Source: Coriobacteriia bacterium (GTDB taxonomy: Bacteria > Actinomycetota > Coriobacteriia > Anaerosomatales > SLCP01). Taken from it: DNA of 64,000 nt. Where the stretch lies: assembly GCA_030603745.1 (NCBI GenBank), contig JAUVXE010000009.1:1-64000 (forward strand), in the 5' to 3' direction. This document shows, piece after piece, positions 1 through 9,700 of the stretch. The stretch's first letter is position 1. Every line of letters begins with the position of its first letter. The translations under genes were made by a program, and so were the position numbers. Below the pieces are notes generated by a model. The model ran no database searches. It saw only the letters and a list, made by a program, of their open reading frames with translations, and had not been told where the DNA came from.

Positions 1-60
1 ACGGCCTCCGAGCCGATAGAGCCGAACAGCTTCGGTCCTGAACTCCGGTGTGTAGGCCAT
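1..60 (-). CDS. Transposase of an IS3-family element, N-terminus only (truncated by window edge)
   Basis: The minus strand from 60 to 1 translates without a stop as MAYTPEFRTEAVRLYRLGGR. This matches the usual N-terminus of IS3/IS911 OrfA helix-turn-helix transposases (…YTPEFRAEAVRLY…). A purine-rich ribosome binding site (GAAGGGAG) lies about seven bases upstream of the ATG. Only 20 codons are visible, so the IS subgroup and whether the element is intact cannot be judged. Confidence 0.75.
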   Translation of the reverse strand, partial: MAYTPEFRTEAVRLYRLGGR

Positions 61-120
61 GCGTTGACTCCCTTCCGACCCCTTAGGGTCCACTTCTAGG
101 GTGTCAACGAAAGCGGGTCA
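1..120 (-). mobile_element. Terminal part of an IS3-like insertion sequence (continues beyond the left edge)
   Basis: Reading leftwards, the first bases of the window encode the start of an IS3/IS911-type transposase. The preceding 45-60 bases have the look of an IS end, including a TTGACACCCTAGAAGTGGACC stretch in minus-strand orientation. The exact outer boundary cannot be fixed without the other end; a position between about 105 and 120 is likely. On the right, the element abuts an open frame that continues into the metalloprotease gene, so it appears to have inserted into that gene. Confidence 0.7.
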
Positions 121-155
121 ACTCCACCTCACCGGAGGCGGTCCAGGCCTACGCG

Positions 156-2330
156 ATGCGCACCACCCCTTTCGACCTCCGCGGCTACACGCAGGCGTCG
201 CTTCGGTGGGATGTCTGGACCGGGTTGACCCAGAACCCGGGCAACTGGATGAACGTCCAGGTGGCGACCTCTTCGAGCGGCCCGTGGTACACCCCGCAGG
301 GCACGTTCGCGCAGGGCGCCGGCGCCGGGTGGAGGACCTTCACACTCGACCTCGGCTGTGTGACCGACCAGTTCAACGGGACCGTGGTCGACCTGACCGG
401 CGAGCCCTCGGTGTGGATCCGCTTCTACTACCGTCACACCACGGGCACCACCGATGAAGGCGTCTATCTCGACAACGTCCGGCTGACCGCATCGAGTGAC
501 GCGCTCCCCGAGGTGGATTCGATCTGGCCGGCCCACGTGCCTGCCGGTATCGGCGCGACCGTGACCATCGACGGGAGCGGGTTCGGGTCGGTTCCCGGGT
601 CGGTCGACTTTCTCCGGGGAGACTCACAGTCAGGGCAGCGCGTCGCGGCCGACACCGTCGTCTCGTGGTCCGACACCCGGATCGTGGTCGAGGTGCCCCG
701 GCGCGCGCAGCCCGGACCGGTGCGGGTCGTCGATGCCGGTGGCGCGACGAGCAAGGGATTCGTCTACGAGCCGGGCTCAAGCCACGCGGGGTACCGGTGG
801 CGCGACTCTGCATTCCCGGTGGGCTTCCGCGTGAACGAGAACTCGCGGAGCACGAACGGTGAGGCCGCGGCGATCCTGGGAGCGATGGATACCTGGAGCA
901 CGGCGGGCTCGCCGCTTCGGTTCGTCTACGGCGGCGCCACGACCACATCCAGCTATCAGCCGGTCAGGGACAGCCGCAACGACATCTACTTCTCGCGTGA
1001 CCCGATGCCGACCGGGGTGCTCGCCCAGGCGTTCATCTGGTTGGACCATTCCGGGCACATCGTCGAGACCGACATCGTCTTCGCCGACGTGACCTACGCC
1101 TTCTCGACCGGGGCGAGCCCGGGAACCTTCGACATCGAATCGATCGCCCTGCACGAGCTCGGCCACTCGGTCGGCCTCGACGACCAGTACGGGGCGCTCG
1201 ACCGCGTCATGGGCGCGATGCCTTCGGGTGCCACCCGGCGTGCGCTGTCGCCGCACGAGGTGCTCGGCGTGGTGCACATCTACGGCGCCGAGGAGGGCTT
1301 CGTCCCACCGGATCCCGCCGAGGAGCCCGATCCTGACACGGGCGGCGACACCGGTGGCGGCTCGTCGCCGGACACATCGCTCACCATCGAGGCCATCGCC
1401 GGGGCGAACCGGTATGCGACGGCGGTCCAGGTCTCGCAGCGCGCGTTCCCCGAGCCGCTCGATCTCGCAGGCCCGCGTACGGTCGTGATCGCCACGGGCC
1501 AGAACTGGCCTGATGCCCTCGGAGGGAGCGCGCTTGCCGGCGCCCTCGGCGGTCCGATACTGCTCGTCGAACCGGGCAGACTGCCGGCTCAGGTGCGCAC
1601 CGAGATCGTGCGTCTCGGAGCGACCAGGGCGATCATCATCGGCGGTACGGCGGCCGTGGGGCAGGCGGTCGAGAACGAGCTGAACACGCTCGTGGAGCGC
1701 GTGGATCGCGTCTCGGGGCCGAGCCGCTACCAGACCGCGACCGAGGTCGCGCGCGAGGTGGTGCAGGTGCGCGGAGAGGGTCACGACTCGACCGTCATCG
1801 TGACCACGGGCGGGAACTACCCCGACGCGCTCGCCGTCTCCCCGATCGCCGCCTCCAAGGCCTGGCCGCTCTACCTGGTCGAGCCGGGCAAGGGCCTCGC
1901 CTCGGGGACCGTCGCCGCGATGGGTGCGCCCACGAGGATCCTGCTGCTCGGCGGCACGGGCGCGGTGAGCGCCCCGGTGGAGGAGGAGCTGCGATCGCGC
2001 TTCCCGCAGGCCGAGGTGCTTCGCCTGCAGGGCGTGAACCGGTACTGCACCGCGGCCGCCGTGGCCGCGTACGGGGTACAGAACGCCGATCTGGCGTGGG
2101 ACGGAGTGGCGGTCGCGACAGGGGAGAACTTCCCTGACGCCCTCGCAGGGGGCGTTCTGCAGGGCCGCCGGGCCTCGGTCATGGTGCTCACCGGCTCCGC
2201 GAGCGTCTGTTCGACGACCCTCGGGACGCTCTCGCTCAACAAGACCGAGATCGAGCACGTGACCTATCTCGGTGGGCAGGGAGCCGTCCCAGACACGATC
2301 CGCACCGTGATCAACAACGCGATCCAGTAG
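156..2330 (+). CDS. Secreted matrixin-like zinc metalloprotease with CWB2 repeats, 5' end cut off by the IS
   Basis: The 724 residues from the first ATG contain, in order, a jelly-roll-like segment (about 1-112), an IPT/TIG Ig-like domain (115-205), a matrixin/snapalysin-type protease domain (210-375), an acidic Pro/Gly linker and three cell-wall-binding type 2 repeats (about 415-724). The zinc site HELGHSVGLDD begins near residue 333 and fits HExxHxxGxxD; a Met-turn (VMGAM) follows. CWB2 repeats bind secondary wall polymers, so this is a wall-attached extracellular protease. There is no signal peptide. The frame stays open upstream of the ATG to position 87, inside the IS end, and the residues there (PEAVQAYA) continue the domain. 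The original start and export signal were therefore probably removed by the insertion, and the remnant is likely not exported. Confidence 0.85.
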   Translation: MRTTPFDLRGYTQASLRWDVWTGLTQNPGNWMNVQVATSSSGPWYTPQGTFAQGAGAGWRTFTLDLGCVTDQFNGTVVDLTGEPSVWIRFYYRHTTGTTDEGVYLDNVRLTASSDALPEVDSIWPAHVPAGIGATVTIDGSGFGSVPGSVDFLRGDSQSGQRVAADTVVSWSDTRIVVEVPRRAQPGPVRVVDAGGATSKGFVYEPGSSHAGYRWRDSAFPVGFRVNENSRSTNGEAAAILGAMDTWSTAGSPLRFVYGGATTTSSYQPVRDSRNDIYFSRDPMPTGVLAQAFIWLDHSGHIVETDIVFADVTYAFSTGASPGTFDIESIALHELGHSVGLDDQYGALDRVMGAMPSGATRRALSPHEVLGVVHIYGAEEGFVPPDPAEEPDPDTGGDTGGGSSPDTSLTIEAIAGANRYATAVQVSQRAFPEPLDLAGPRTVVIATGQNWPDALGGSALAGALGGPILLVEPGRLPAQVRTEIVRLGATRAIIIGGTAAVGQAVENELNTLVERVDRVSGPSRYQTATEVAREVVQVRGEGHDSTVIVTTGGNYPDALAVSPIAASKAWPLYLVEPGKGLASGTVAAMGAPTRILLLGGTGAVSAPVEEELRSRFPQAEVLRLQGVNRYCTAAAVAAYGVQNADLAWDGVAVATGENFPDALAGGVLQGRRASVMVLTGSASVCSTTLGTLSLNKTEIEHVTYLGGQGAVPDTIRTVINNAIQ

Positions 2331-2372
2331 CGGCGCGGCGGACATCGCTGTTCGTCGCTCGAGCGGGACCCG

Positions 2373-3440
2373 TCATCCCCCGATGATCCTCGCGATGCGC
2401 TCGGCCGCGTGTCCGTCACCGTAGACCGGCGGGCGCTCGGCGGGCCTCCTCGCTTCCCGGGCGGCGGCCACGATCCGCCCCGGGTCGGTCCCGACAAGCG
2501 TGTTCCAGCCGGTTTCGACCGTCTCGACCCACTCGGTCTCGTTCCGCAGCGTCACGCACGGCACGCCGAGGAAGTACGCCTCCTTCTGCATCCCGCCCGA
2601 GTCCGTGAGCAGTGCGCGCGCTCCGCCGAGGAGTGCGACGGTCTCAAGGTAGGGCTGTGGATCGATGGCACGTACGAGGGTCGCCACCTCGAGACGACGG
2701 GAGAGGGCGGCGTCGGCTGTAAGCCGCGAGCGGGTGCGGGGATGGACGGCCCATAGCACCGGTGATCCGAGCGCCGCGAAGGCGTCGATGATGCGCGCGA
2801 GGGCCACCGGCTCGTCGGTGTTCGACGCCCGGTGCACGGTCGCGAGATAGTAGCCGTCCGGCTCGACGCCGCATGTCGCCGTCACCGCCTCTGTTTCGGC
2901 GCGTTCGGCGAACACCCGCAGAGTGTCGATCATCACGTCACCGACCACATGCACGCCTGCGGTGACACCCTCGGTGGCGAGGTTGGCAGCGGCCACGCCG
3001 GTCGGGCAGAAGAGGAGGTCGGAGAGGTGGTCGACGAGCACGCGGTTGACCTCTTCGGGCATGGACCGCTCGAAGGAACGCAGGCCCGCCTCGACGTGGG
3101 CCACCGGTATCACCAGCTTGGCTGCGGCCAGTCCCGCAGCGAGCGTCGTGTTGGTGTCTCCGTAGACGAGTACCAGGTCTGGCGCGACCTCGATGAACAG
3201 CTCCTCGAGCACGCCGAGCATCGCGCCGGTCATCCGGCCGTGCGACGAGGAGCCCACCCCGAGATTGTAGTCGGGTTCAGGCACGCCGAGCTGGTCGAAG
3301 AAGACATCGGACATCCCCCGGTCGTAGTGCTGTCCGGAGTGTACGAGAATCTCCTCGTTGCCGGCGGCGCGCAGCGCCCGCGAGACCGGGGCGGCTTTGA
3401 CGAACTGGGGTCGGGCCCCGACTACTGAGGCGATGCGCAC
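2373..3440 (-). CDS. wecB: UDP-N-acetylglucosamine 2-epimerase, non-hydrolysing (WecB/WbpI family)
   Basis: A 355-aa protein of the usual family length that begins with the GARPQFVKAAPV motif and carries the HSGQHYDRGMS, VYGDTNTT, HVEAGLRS, DSGGMQKEA and NETEWVETVETGWN signatures of non-hydrolysing UDP-HexNAc 2-epimerases. These enzymes interconvert UDP-GlcNAc and UDP-ManNAc, or diacetamido-uronic acid analogues in the WbpI branch. The start lies 11 bp after the upstream aminotransferase stop, and the genes back to 6428 form one minus-strand run. Because its neighbours look like WbpB, WbpD and WbpE, I infer the WbpI role (epimerising UDP-GlcNAc3NAcA), but sequence alone does not separate this from WecB. 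Confidence 0.9.
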   Translation of the reverse strand: MRIASVVGARPQFVKAAPVSRALRAAGNEEILVHSGQHYDRGMSDVFFDQLGVPEPDYNLGVGSSSHGRMTGAMLGVLEELFIEVAPDLVLVYGDTNTTLAAGLAAAKLVIPVAHVEAGLRSFERSMPEEVNRVLVDHLSDLLFCPTGVAAANLATEGVTAGVHVVGDVMIDTLRVFAERAETEAVTATCGVEPDGYYLATVHRASNTDEPVALARIIDAFAALGSPVLWAVHPRTRSRLTADAALSRRLEVATLVRAIDPQPYLETVALLGGARALLTDSGGMQKEAYFLGVPCVTLRNETEWVETVETGWNTLVGTDPGRIVAAAREARRPAERPPVYGDGHAAERIARIIGG

Positions 3441-3451
3441 GGCGCTTCGCC

Positions 3452-4555
3452 CTACCCGGCGAGCGCTTCGCGCAACACGCGCACGACCTCTTCCTGCTGC
3501 TCGCGCGTGATGCCTGGGAACGCCGGCAGCGCGAAGGTCTGCGGGCAGGCGGCCTCGGCGACCGGGAGCGAGCCCTCGGCGTACCCGAGGTGCGTGAACG
3601 CCTCCTGGAGGTGGAGCGGCACGGGGTAGTACGCGGCCGAGCCGATGCCGGCGGCCTGCAGCGCGGAGATCAGTCGGTCCCGCTCGGGTGACGCCACGAT
3701 GTAGAGGTGCACGACCTCCTCGCCGAAGTCCCGGGTGACGGGCGTGACGAGGTCGAGGTCGGCGAGCAGCTCGTCGTAGACGGCGGCCGCCGCGCGCCGC
3801 TCGGCGTTCCAGCGGTCGAGGTGGGGGAGCTTCACGAGCAGGATCGCGGCCTGCACCGAGTCGAGACGCGAGTTCACGCCGATCGTGTCGTGGTAGTACT
3901 TCACCGTGGTGCCGTGGTTCGCCATCTTGCGGCAGGCGGCTGCGATCTCGTCGGAGTCGGTGGTGAGGATGCCGCCGTCACCGGCGCACCCGAGGTTCTT
4001 GCTCGGGAAGAACGAGAAGGCGGCCACGTCGGCGAGCGAGCCGGCCCGCTTGCCCCGATAGGTGGCGCCGATCGCCTGGCAGGCGTCCTCGATCACGTGC
4101 AACCCGTGGCGCTCGGCGATCTCGAGGAGCGGGTCCATGTCCACGCACTGGCCGAAGATGTGCACCGGCATGATCGCCTTGGTGCGCTCGGTGATGGCGG
4201 CCTCGAGGAGCGAGACGTCCATGTTGTAGGTGTCGGGCTCGATGTCGACGAACACCGGCGTGGCACCCACGTGCGCGATCGCCTCGGCGGTGGCGATGAA
4301 GGTGAACGGCGTGGTGATGACCTCGTCGCCCTTGCCGATCCCGAGCGCGTGCATGATGAGGAAGAGCGCGTCGGTCCCGTTGCCGCACGCGACGGCATGC
4401 TTGGTGCCGCAGTACTCGGCGATGGCGGCCTCGAGTTCTTTCACGCGCGGCCCGCCGATGAACCCGGCGGTTGACATGACCTCACCGATCACGCCGTCGA
4501 GCTCGTCCTTCAACTCGAGGTACTGGGCCTGGAGATCGAGCAGGGGGATCGACAC
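3452..4555 (-). CDS. DegT/DnrJ/EryC1/StrS sugar aminotransferase, WbpE-like
   Basis: A PLP-dependent nucleotide-sugar aminotransferase of 367 aa. I chose the GTG at 4555 because it follows a strong AAGGAGA site and begins with the family's conserved IPLLDLQAQY. The frame stays open to about 5500, but that extension is Arg-rich shadow sequence overlapping the next gene. Visible signatures include GNGTDAL, TTPFTFIATAEAI, EDACQAIGA (the Asp that contacts the PLP ring nitrogen, about 157), the PLP-binding lysine in FFPSKNLG (about Lys186) and KYYHDTIGVNSRLDSVQAA. In context it would aminate a 3-keto-UDP-GlcNAcA made by the oxidoreductase at 5409-6428. Confidence 0.92.
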   Translation of the reverse strand: MSIPLLDLQAQYLELKDELDGVIGEVMSTAGFIGGPRVKELEAAIAEYCGTKHAVACGNGTDALFLIMHALGIGKGDEVITTPFTFIATAEAIAHVGATPVFVDIEPDTYNMDVSLLEAAITERTKAIMPVHIFGQCVDMDPLLEIAERHGLHVIEDACQAIGATYRGKRAGSLADVAAFSFFPSKNLGCAGDGGILTTDSDEIAAACRKMANHGTTVKYYHDTIGVNSRLDSVQAAILLVKLPHLDRWNAERRAAAAVYDELLADLDLVTPVTRDFGEEVVHLYIVASPERDRLISALQAAGIGSAAYYPVPLHLQEAFTHLGYAEGSLPVAEAACPQTFALPAFPGITREQQEEVVRVLREALAG

Positions 4556-4632
4556 GCGGTTCTCCTTCCGTTCCGGGCGGCTCGCGGGCCGCCCGCTGAC
4601 ATCGGTGAGGCGGGCCGGGTGGCCGCGCTTCG

Positions 4633-5406
4633 CTACTGGTTCTCGAGCAGCTCCTCCGCCGCGACTTCGCGGATCGGCTTGGCCGGAACGCCGAGGGCGA
4701 CCATGCGCGCGGGCACGTCGCGGGTCACGACCGCGCCGGTGGCGATGAACGCGTCCTCGCCGATCTCGACGCCGGGCAGGATGTGCGCCCCGCCGCCCAC
4801 GCGCGCTCCCCGGCGGATGGTGCAGCCGCGCATCTCGGTGAGCCGCTTCTCCGTGCGGCCCATGTAGTTGTCGTTGGTGGTGACCACCATGGGGGCGATG
4901 AAGACCTGCTCCTCGATGGTGACGTAGGCGGTGACGTAGGCGCCGCTCTGGATACGCGTTCCCGAGCCGATGCTCGTGTCGTTCTCGACCGTGACGTTGC
5001 GGCCCACGACCACCGCATCGCCGATCGTGCACCGCTCGCGCACGCCGGCGCCGTCGCCGATCACGCACGAGTCGCCGAACGTGCTCCCGGCCATGAGCAC
5101 CGTGTGGCTCCCCACGGAGCACTCCTCGCCGAGGACCACGCCTGCGAGCTCGCCGCCCGCCGCGGTCGAGGACTTCGCGAGCGAGGGCCGCTTGCCCACC
5201 ACGGCGAAATCCGCGATCCGCGAGCCGGCGCCGACCCGCGCGCCTTCGCAGATCGTGACGTGGTTGCCCACGGTGACGCCCTCGCCGAGCTCGACACCCG
5301 GCTCGATCACCACGTAGCGCCCGATGCGCACGTCGTGCCCGATGCGGGCGGTGGGGGCGACCACCACGTCGGGGTGGTGTGCCTCTGAGGCGCTCTTCGG
5401 TCCCAT
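4633..5406 (-). CDS. Left-handed beta-helix (hexapeptide) N-acetyltransferase, WbpD-like
   Basis: The 257-aa sequence is built almost entirely of hexapeptide repeats ([LIV]GxxxxI type), which indicates a trimeric left-handed beta-helix acyltransferase. The C-terminal section contains APMVVTTNDNYMGR, GARVGGGAHILPGVEIGEDA and VPAKPIR, typical of WbpD/WlbB-type nucleotide-sugar N-acetyltransferases. It is about 60 residues longer than the roughly 190-aa WbpD, with extra beta-helix coils at the N-terminal side. It lies between the oxidoreductase (2-bp gap) and the aminotransferase, which supports acetylation of the 3-amino group of UDP-GlcNAc3NA. Confidence 0.85.
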   Translation of the reverse strand: MGPKSASEAHHPDVVVAPTARIGHDVRIGRYVVIEPGVELGEGVTVGNHVTICEGARVGAGSRIADFAVVGKRPSLAKSSTAAGGELAGVVLGEECSVGSHTVLMAGSTFGDSCVIGDGAGVRERCTIGDAVVVGRNVTVENDTSIGSGTRIQSGAYVTAYVTIEEQVFIAPMVVTTNDNYMGRTEKRLTEMRGCTIRRGARVGGGAHILPGVEIGEDAFIATGAVVTRDVPARMVALGVPAKPIREVAAEELLENQ

Positions 5407-5408
5407 GG

Positions 5409-6428
5409 CTACTCCGTCTCGATCGTGACCGGTGCGCCGCCGGATGCGAGCGAGGCGTCCACGGCCTCAAGCACCTGTACGACGCGCAGTCCGTCGGCAC
5501 CGCTGCTGCGCGGCGTGGTCCCGGTCCGGCAGCACTCCACGAAGTGACTCATCTCCGCGCCGAGCGGTTCGGAGAGCTTCACGAACGGCACCCGGATATC
5601 GCCGAACCGCAAGGTGAGGTCCTCGCCGTAGGCCATCGCGTCCGCCGGCTCGACACCCTTGTCGTAGATCCAGATCTTGTCGGTCGCCTCCATGTCGTCG
5701 AAGACGAGCATCTTCTTGCTGCCCACCACGGTCATGCGACGCGTCTTGTGCGGGTCGAGCCAGCTCACGTGGATGTTGGCGAGCCGCCCGCTCGGGAAGT
5801 GCAGGTTGGCGAAGACCACGTCGTGCACCCCGTCGCGCAGGTAGTCGGCACCGTTGGCCGAGACCCGGTCGGGCGTCTCGCCGAGGAGGTAGAGCGCCAC
5901 CGAGACGTCGTGCGGGGCGAGCGACCAGAACGAGTTCTCGTCGGCGCGCACCTTGCCGAGGTTCAGGCGCTGGAAGTAGAGGTAGCGCACCTCGCCGAGC
6001 TCGCCCGAGTCGATGTAGTCGCGGATCCACTCGATCGCGCCGTGGTAGACCATGAGGTGGCCCACCATGAGGATGCGGTCGTTGTCCTCGGCGAGCTTCA
6101 CGAGGTGCGCCGCATCGGCCGAGGAGAGCGTGAGCGGCTTCTCCACGAAGCAGTGCAGCCCGGCCTCGAGCACGCGGGCGGCGAGCGCGGCGTGCGTGGG
6201 GGCGGAGGTCGCGACCACGACCGCGTCGAGCCGGTAGCCGGTCAGCAGCTGCTCGAGGTCGTCGGTGAGGGCGATGTGCGGGTAGGCGCTGGCCAGTTTG
6301 GCGCGGTTGTCCGGGTTGGCGTCGCACGCGGCGACGACATCCACGGTCGCGAGGCGCTCGAGGTTGCGCAGGATGTTCGGGCCCCAGTACCCGTAGCCGA
6401 CGAATCCGACGCGTAGGGGTGCACTCAT
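5409..6428 (-). CDS. Gfo/Idh/MocA family NAD-dependent oxidoreductase, WbpB-like
   Basis: A 339-aa protein with an N-terminal Rossmann motif GYGYWGPN (residues 11-18) and the catalytic-lysine motif EKPLT (about 96-100), both hallmarks of Gfo/Idh/MocA dehydrogenases. The GYWGPNILRN form is typical of members in nucleotide-sugar operons such as WbpB/WlbA, which oxidise C3 of UDP-GlcNAcA. It is the first gene of a minus-strand operon oxidoreductase-acetyltransferase-aminotransferase-epimerase. The matching UDP-GlcNAc 6-dehydrogenase (WbpA) is not in the window. Confidence 0.9.
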   Translation of the reverse strand: MSAPLRVGFVGYGYWGPNILRNLERLATVDVVAACDANPDNRAKLASAYPHIALTDDLEQLLTGYRLDAVVVATSAPTHAALAARVLEAGLHCFVEKPLTLSSADAAHLVKLAEDNDRILMVGHLMVYHGAIEWIRDYIDSGELGEVRYLYFQRLNLGKVRADENSFWSLAPHDVSVALYLLGETPDRVSANGADYLRDGVHDVVFANLHFPSGRLANIHVSWLDPHKTRRMTVVGSKKMLVFDDMEATDKIWIYDKGVEPADAMAYGEDLTLRFGDIRVPFVKLSEPLGAEMSHFVECCRTGTTPRSSGADGLRVVQVLEAVDASLASGGAPVTIETE

Positions 6429-6669
6429 GTGGGTGGGCTCCTCGTCCCTCGTGCGCCCGGGGGCGCGACTCGTTGCGCAACCACACGATTCTACCGCACG
6501 GCCCCGCGCCGCACACGTGATCCGTCACCGTGCCGTGACCGGCTGGCCCCCGACCACGAGGAGGACTCTCATCATCCGAGGGGATGATTCCGAAGGTCAT
6601 GTACGCACAGGCTGGGCAAGATTGTGTAAGGTAGTCGCGTGGGGGACGCGGATCCCTGGCCGGGAGTGT
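6429..6669 (+). other. Divergent intergenic region between the sugar operon and the surface protein gene
   Basis: No gene is supported here. For the minus-strand operon, a -10-like TAGAAT lies on the minus strand over 6488-6493, about 60 bp before the oxidoreductase start, without a convincing -35. For the plus-strand gene no clear promoter is visible; TGTGTAAGGT near 6625-6634 is a weak candidate. The structured leader described separately begins at about 6670. Confidence 0.4.
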
Positions 6670-6777
6670 GGGCGCTGAGGCCGGGGGGAGTCAGTGGCGC
6701 AACCGACCCATCATAGGTGAGGACTGAGAAGGCCCGTCGCTGTTCGGGGGAGCAGCGCGCACAGGGGCCGTCAGCCC
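6670..6777 (+). ncRNA. Candidate structured leader RNA, copy A
   Basis: A stem closes this element: GGG-CTGA-GGCC (6670-6682) pairs with GGCC-TCAG-CCC (6766-6777), about 11 pairs with small bulges. Inside is GGGGGGAGTCAGTGGCGCAACCG (in part 6683-6704) and a CGCTG/CAGCG hairpin (6738-6742 with 6753-6757). The block from the G-run to GCAACCG, and the CAGCCCAT at the 3' side of the closing stem, recur in the element at 41,048-41,128. It ends 16 bp before the start of the surface-protein gene, close to its ribosome binding site. I do not recognise a known riboswitch class; the case rests on the shared blocks and stems. Confidence 0.45.
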
Positions 6778-6793
6778 ATGAGGGGGGAGCGCC

Positions 6794-9700
6794 ATGAGTG
6801 GATACATGCCTGTACCTCGCTGCACCCTGCGTCGATCGCGGGGTGCCCGCGCCGGGAGGATCGCGTTCGCCGCGCTCATCCTGGCGCTCGTGTTCGCGCT
6901 CGCCGCACCCGGACTCGCGGCCGCAGCGAACAACGCCGGCGGCGCGCCGGCGAGCTCCGGGCTCGCTGCCCCGGTGCTCAGGGTCGAGCCGGTCGAAGGG
7001 GTCGACGACCTCAGCCAGCTTGTGTGGAGCACGCAGTTCCCGGCCACGGGTTACGAGGTGCAGTGCGCGCTTGACGACCTCTTCCGGCCCAACAAGCTCG
7101 TGGGATCCGCGGGTCTGGACGCCGGCATCTCGGAGTACCGGTTCGGTGGTCTGAAGGTCGGCACCACGTACTTCTATCGCGTACGGGCGGTCTCCGGCTC
7201 CACCAAGGGCCCCTGGTCCAACATCGTCTTCTTCGTCCACGGCCAGCGGCACACCGGCTCCAACCCGCCGATCGCCGTCGCCGGTGCGGACTACCACACG
7301 TTCGTGGGCGTGCCGGTCACGCTCGACGCGTCACTCTCGCACGACCCCGACGGTACCATCGTGAAGTACGAGTGGGACTTCGATGCCGACGGCACGTGGG
7401 ACGCGACGACCACGGGACCGACCGTGAGCCACGCGTTCGACAAGCCCGGCAACCGGCGCGTGCTGCTGCGCGTCACCGACCATTCCGGGCTGACCGCGAC
7501 CGACCGCACGCACGTGATGGTGCGGATGGACGCCTTCCCGCCGGTCGCCGTGATCGCCGGGCCGAGCGAGGTCTACGTGGGTGAGCCCGCCTTCTTCGAC
7601 GGTTCGCTCTCCTACGACGACGAGGGCTTCATCACCACGTACTCGTGGAGCTTCATCGGCGATGACGAGTACGAGTTCAGCTCGCTCCTGCCCACGGTCG
7701 CCTACACGTTCCTCGTGCCGGGCGAGTGGGTCGTGCGCCTTGACGTGCGCGACGCGGTCGGCAACGTGGGAACCGCGCAGATGTCGGTGCTTGTGAAGGT
7801 CCGCGACCATGTCGCGCCGGCGGTCGTCCAGAACGTCCGCGCCTTCGACACACCCGACGACGAGGGCGGTTCGATCACCGTCGAGTGGGACGCCAACAGC
7901 GAGTCGGACCTGCTCGGCTATCACGTCTACCGCTCGGAGAGCGCCGACGGGCCGTTCGCGCTTGTGGGGACCTCGGTGGGCACGAGCTTCGTGGACGTGG
8001 GTGTGACCGACGGCGTGGAGTACTTCTACGTGGTCACCGCCTATGACGCGCTCGAGTTCGAGAGCGATCCCTCGGCGGTCGTGAGCGCCATCGCGGCCGA
8101 CAACCTCGCCCCCGAGCCGCCCACCGGACTCTCTGCGGTCCCGGTCGCCTCCGGCGGCGCGGTCGACCTCGCCTGGACGGCGAGTATCTCAGCCGACGTG
8201 GCGGGCTACCGCGTCTACCGTGACGGCGCCCAGATCGCCGATCAGCCCGGCACCACCTACTCCGACACCGGACTCGCCGAGGGCGCCGTGCACGTCTATT
8301 CGGTGCGCGCCTACGACGGCGCGGGCAACCTCTCCGATGCGGCGCTGGCGGACAGCGTGACGGTGACCACCACCTCGCCTCCGGCGACCCCGACCGGCGT
8401 CACCGCGGTGGACGTGCCGGGTGACGGCGGCGGAGCCATCGAGGTCTCGTGGGACGCGAACACCGACCATGCGGTGGGCTACATCGTCGACGTCTACGAG
8501 GGGATCGTGCTCGTGCGCTCCGAGGATGTGGGCGACGCGACGAGCCACGTGTTCTCCGGCCTGACCGATGGGGTGGAGTACGGGATCGCCGTGAGTGCGT
8601 ACGACGCCTTTGACCGCGAGAGTGCGCCCTCGGCGCTCGTGTACGTCACGCCCATGGACAACACGGCGCCGGATGCCCCGCAGGACGTGGTGGTGACGAA
8701 TCGCGGCGCACGCTCCATCGCTTTGGGCTGGTCGGCTGTGGGTAGCGGTGCTGGGATCGAGTACTACGAAGTCGAGCGGAGCGACGACGACGGTGAGAAC
8801 TGGGTCATCGTTGGGGCGGTTCCGGGTGTTGAGTTCGTCGACCAGTCCTGCGCTCCATCGACTACCTACGTCTATAGGGTTCGCGCGTTCGACATGGCCG
8901 GTCAGGCCAGCGAGTACTCCGATCCTGTGACTGCGACGACCAAGGTCAACCCGGTTGATGCGGTCAAGCGCTATGAGAACACCGATCCCAGTGTCGTGTA
9001 CGTGGGCGACTGGTACCTGCGGAGCGACGGAGCCTACGGCACGCACACGAGTGGCGGTTCGATTCACACCGGGATGGCCGGTTCTACCTACGCGGAGTTG
9101 GAGTTCTACGGCTCACAGGTGACGTGGATCGGGTTGCGGGCGCCCAACCGAGGCATCGCCCACGTCTACATAGACGGCGAGTTCGTCGCGGCGGTCGACT
9201 GCTACCGTTCGACCTGGCACGCGGTCGAGTCATGGCAGGTCCCACTCTTCGCGCACGACTTCGGGACCCCGGGGTCGCATCAGATCCGGGTCTATCACAC
9301 AGGCCTCAAGAACGAGAGTTCGGCGAATACCTTGATCGAGATCGATGCGTTCGACGTGGTGGCGCCGGACGAGGCACCTCCGACGATCCCTACTGGACTG
9401 ATCGCACAACGGGTTCTGCCGACGCAGGCGAACCTGACGTGGACCGCGTCGAGCGACAACGTCGCGGTCGCCGGTTACCGGATCCAGCGCAGCACCGACA
9501 ACGGTCCGTGGGTCGACCTTGCGGTGGTTCCCGCTCCCGGGTACACCGACGGCTCTCTCGAGTTCGGGAGCACGTATCGATATCGCGTGAGCGCGTTCGA
9601 TGCGTCGGAGAACGAGAGCGAGTTCACCGGGCCAGTGTCCGCGAGCGGGAGCGGAGTGTATCGCTACGAGAACACACATGAATCGGTGGTCTATGTGGGC

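Noticed and set aside
3452-5500. A 682-codon minus-strand frame that would fuse an Arg-rich N-terminus to the aminotransferase
   Set aside because: The first 315 codons are Arg/Gly/Pro-rich shadow of the hexapeptide acetyltransferase. The family start and a strong ribosome binding site lie at 4555.
6670-6780. A c-di-GMP (GEMM) or c-di-AMP (ydaO) riboswitch
   Set aside because: The conserved GEMM core (GGGACGCAAAGC) is absent. The CCGTCAGCC near 6769 recalls ydaO, but the GGGGAACC and GGGGTGAATC blocks are missing and copy B lacks CCGTCAG.
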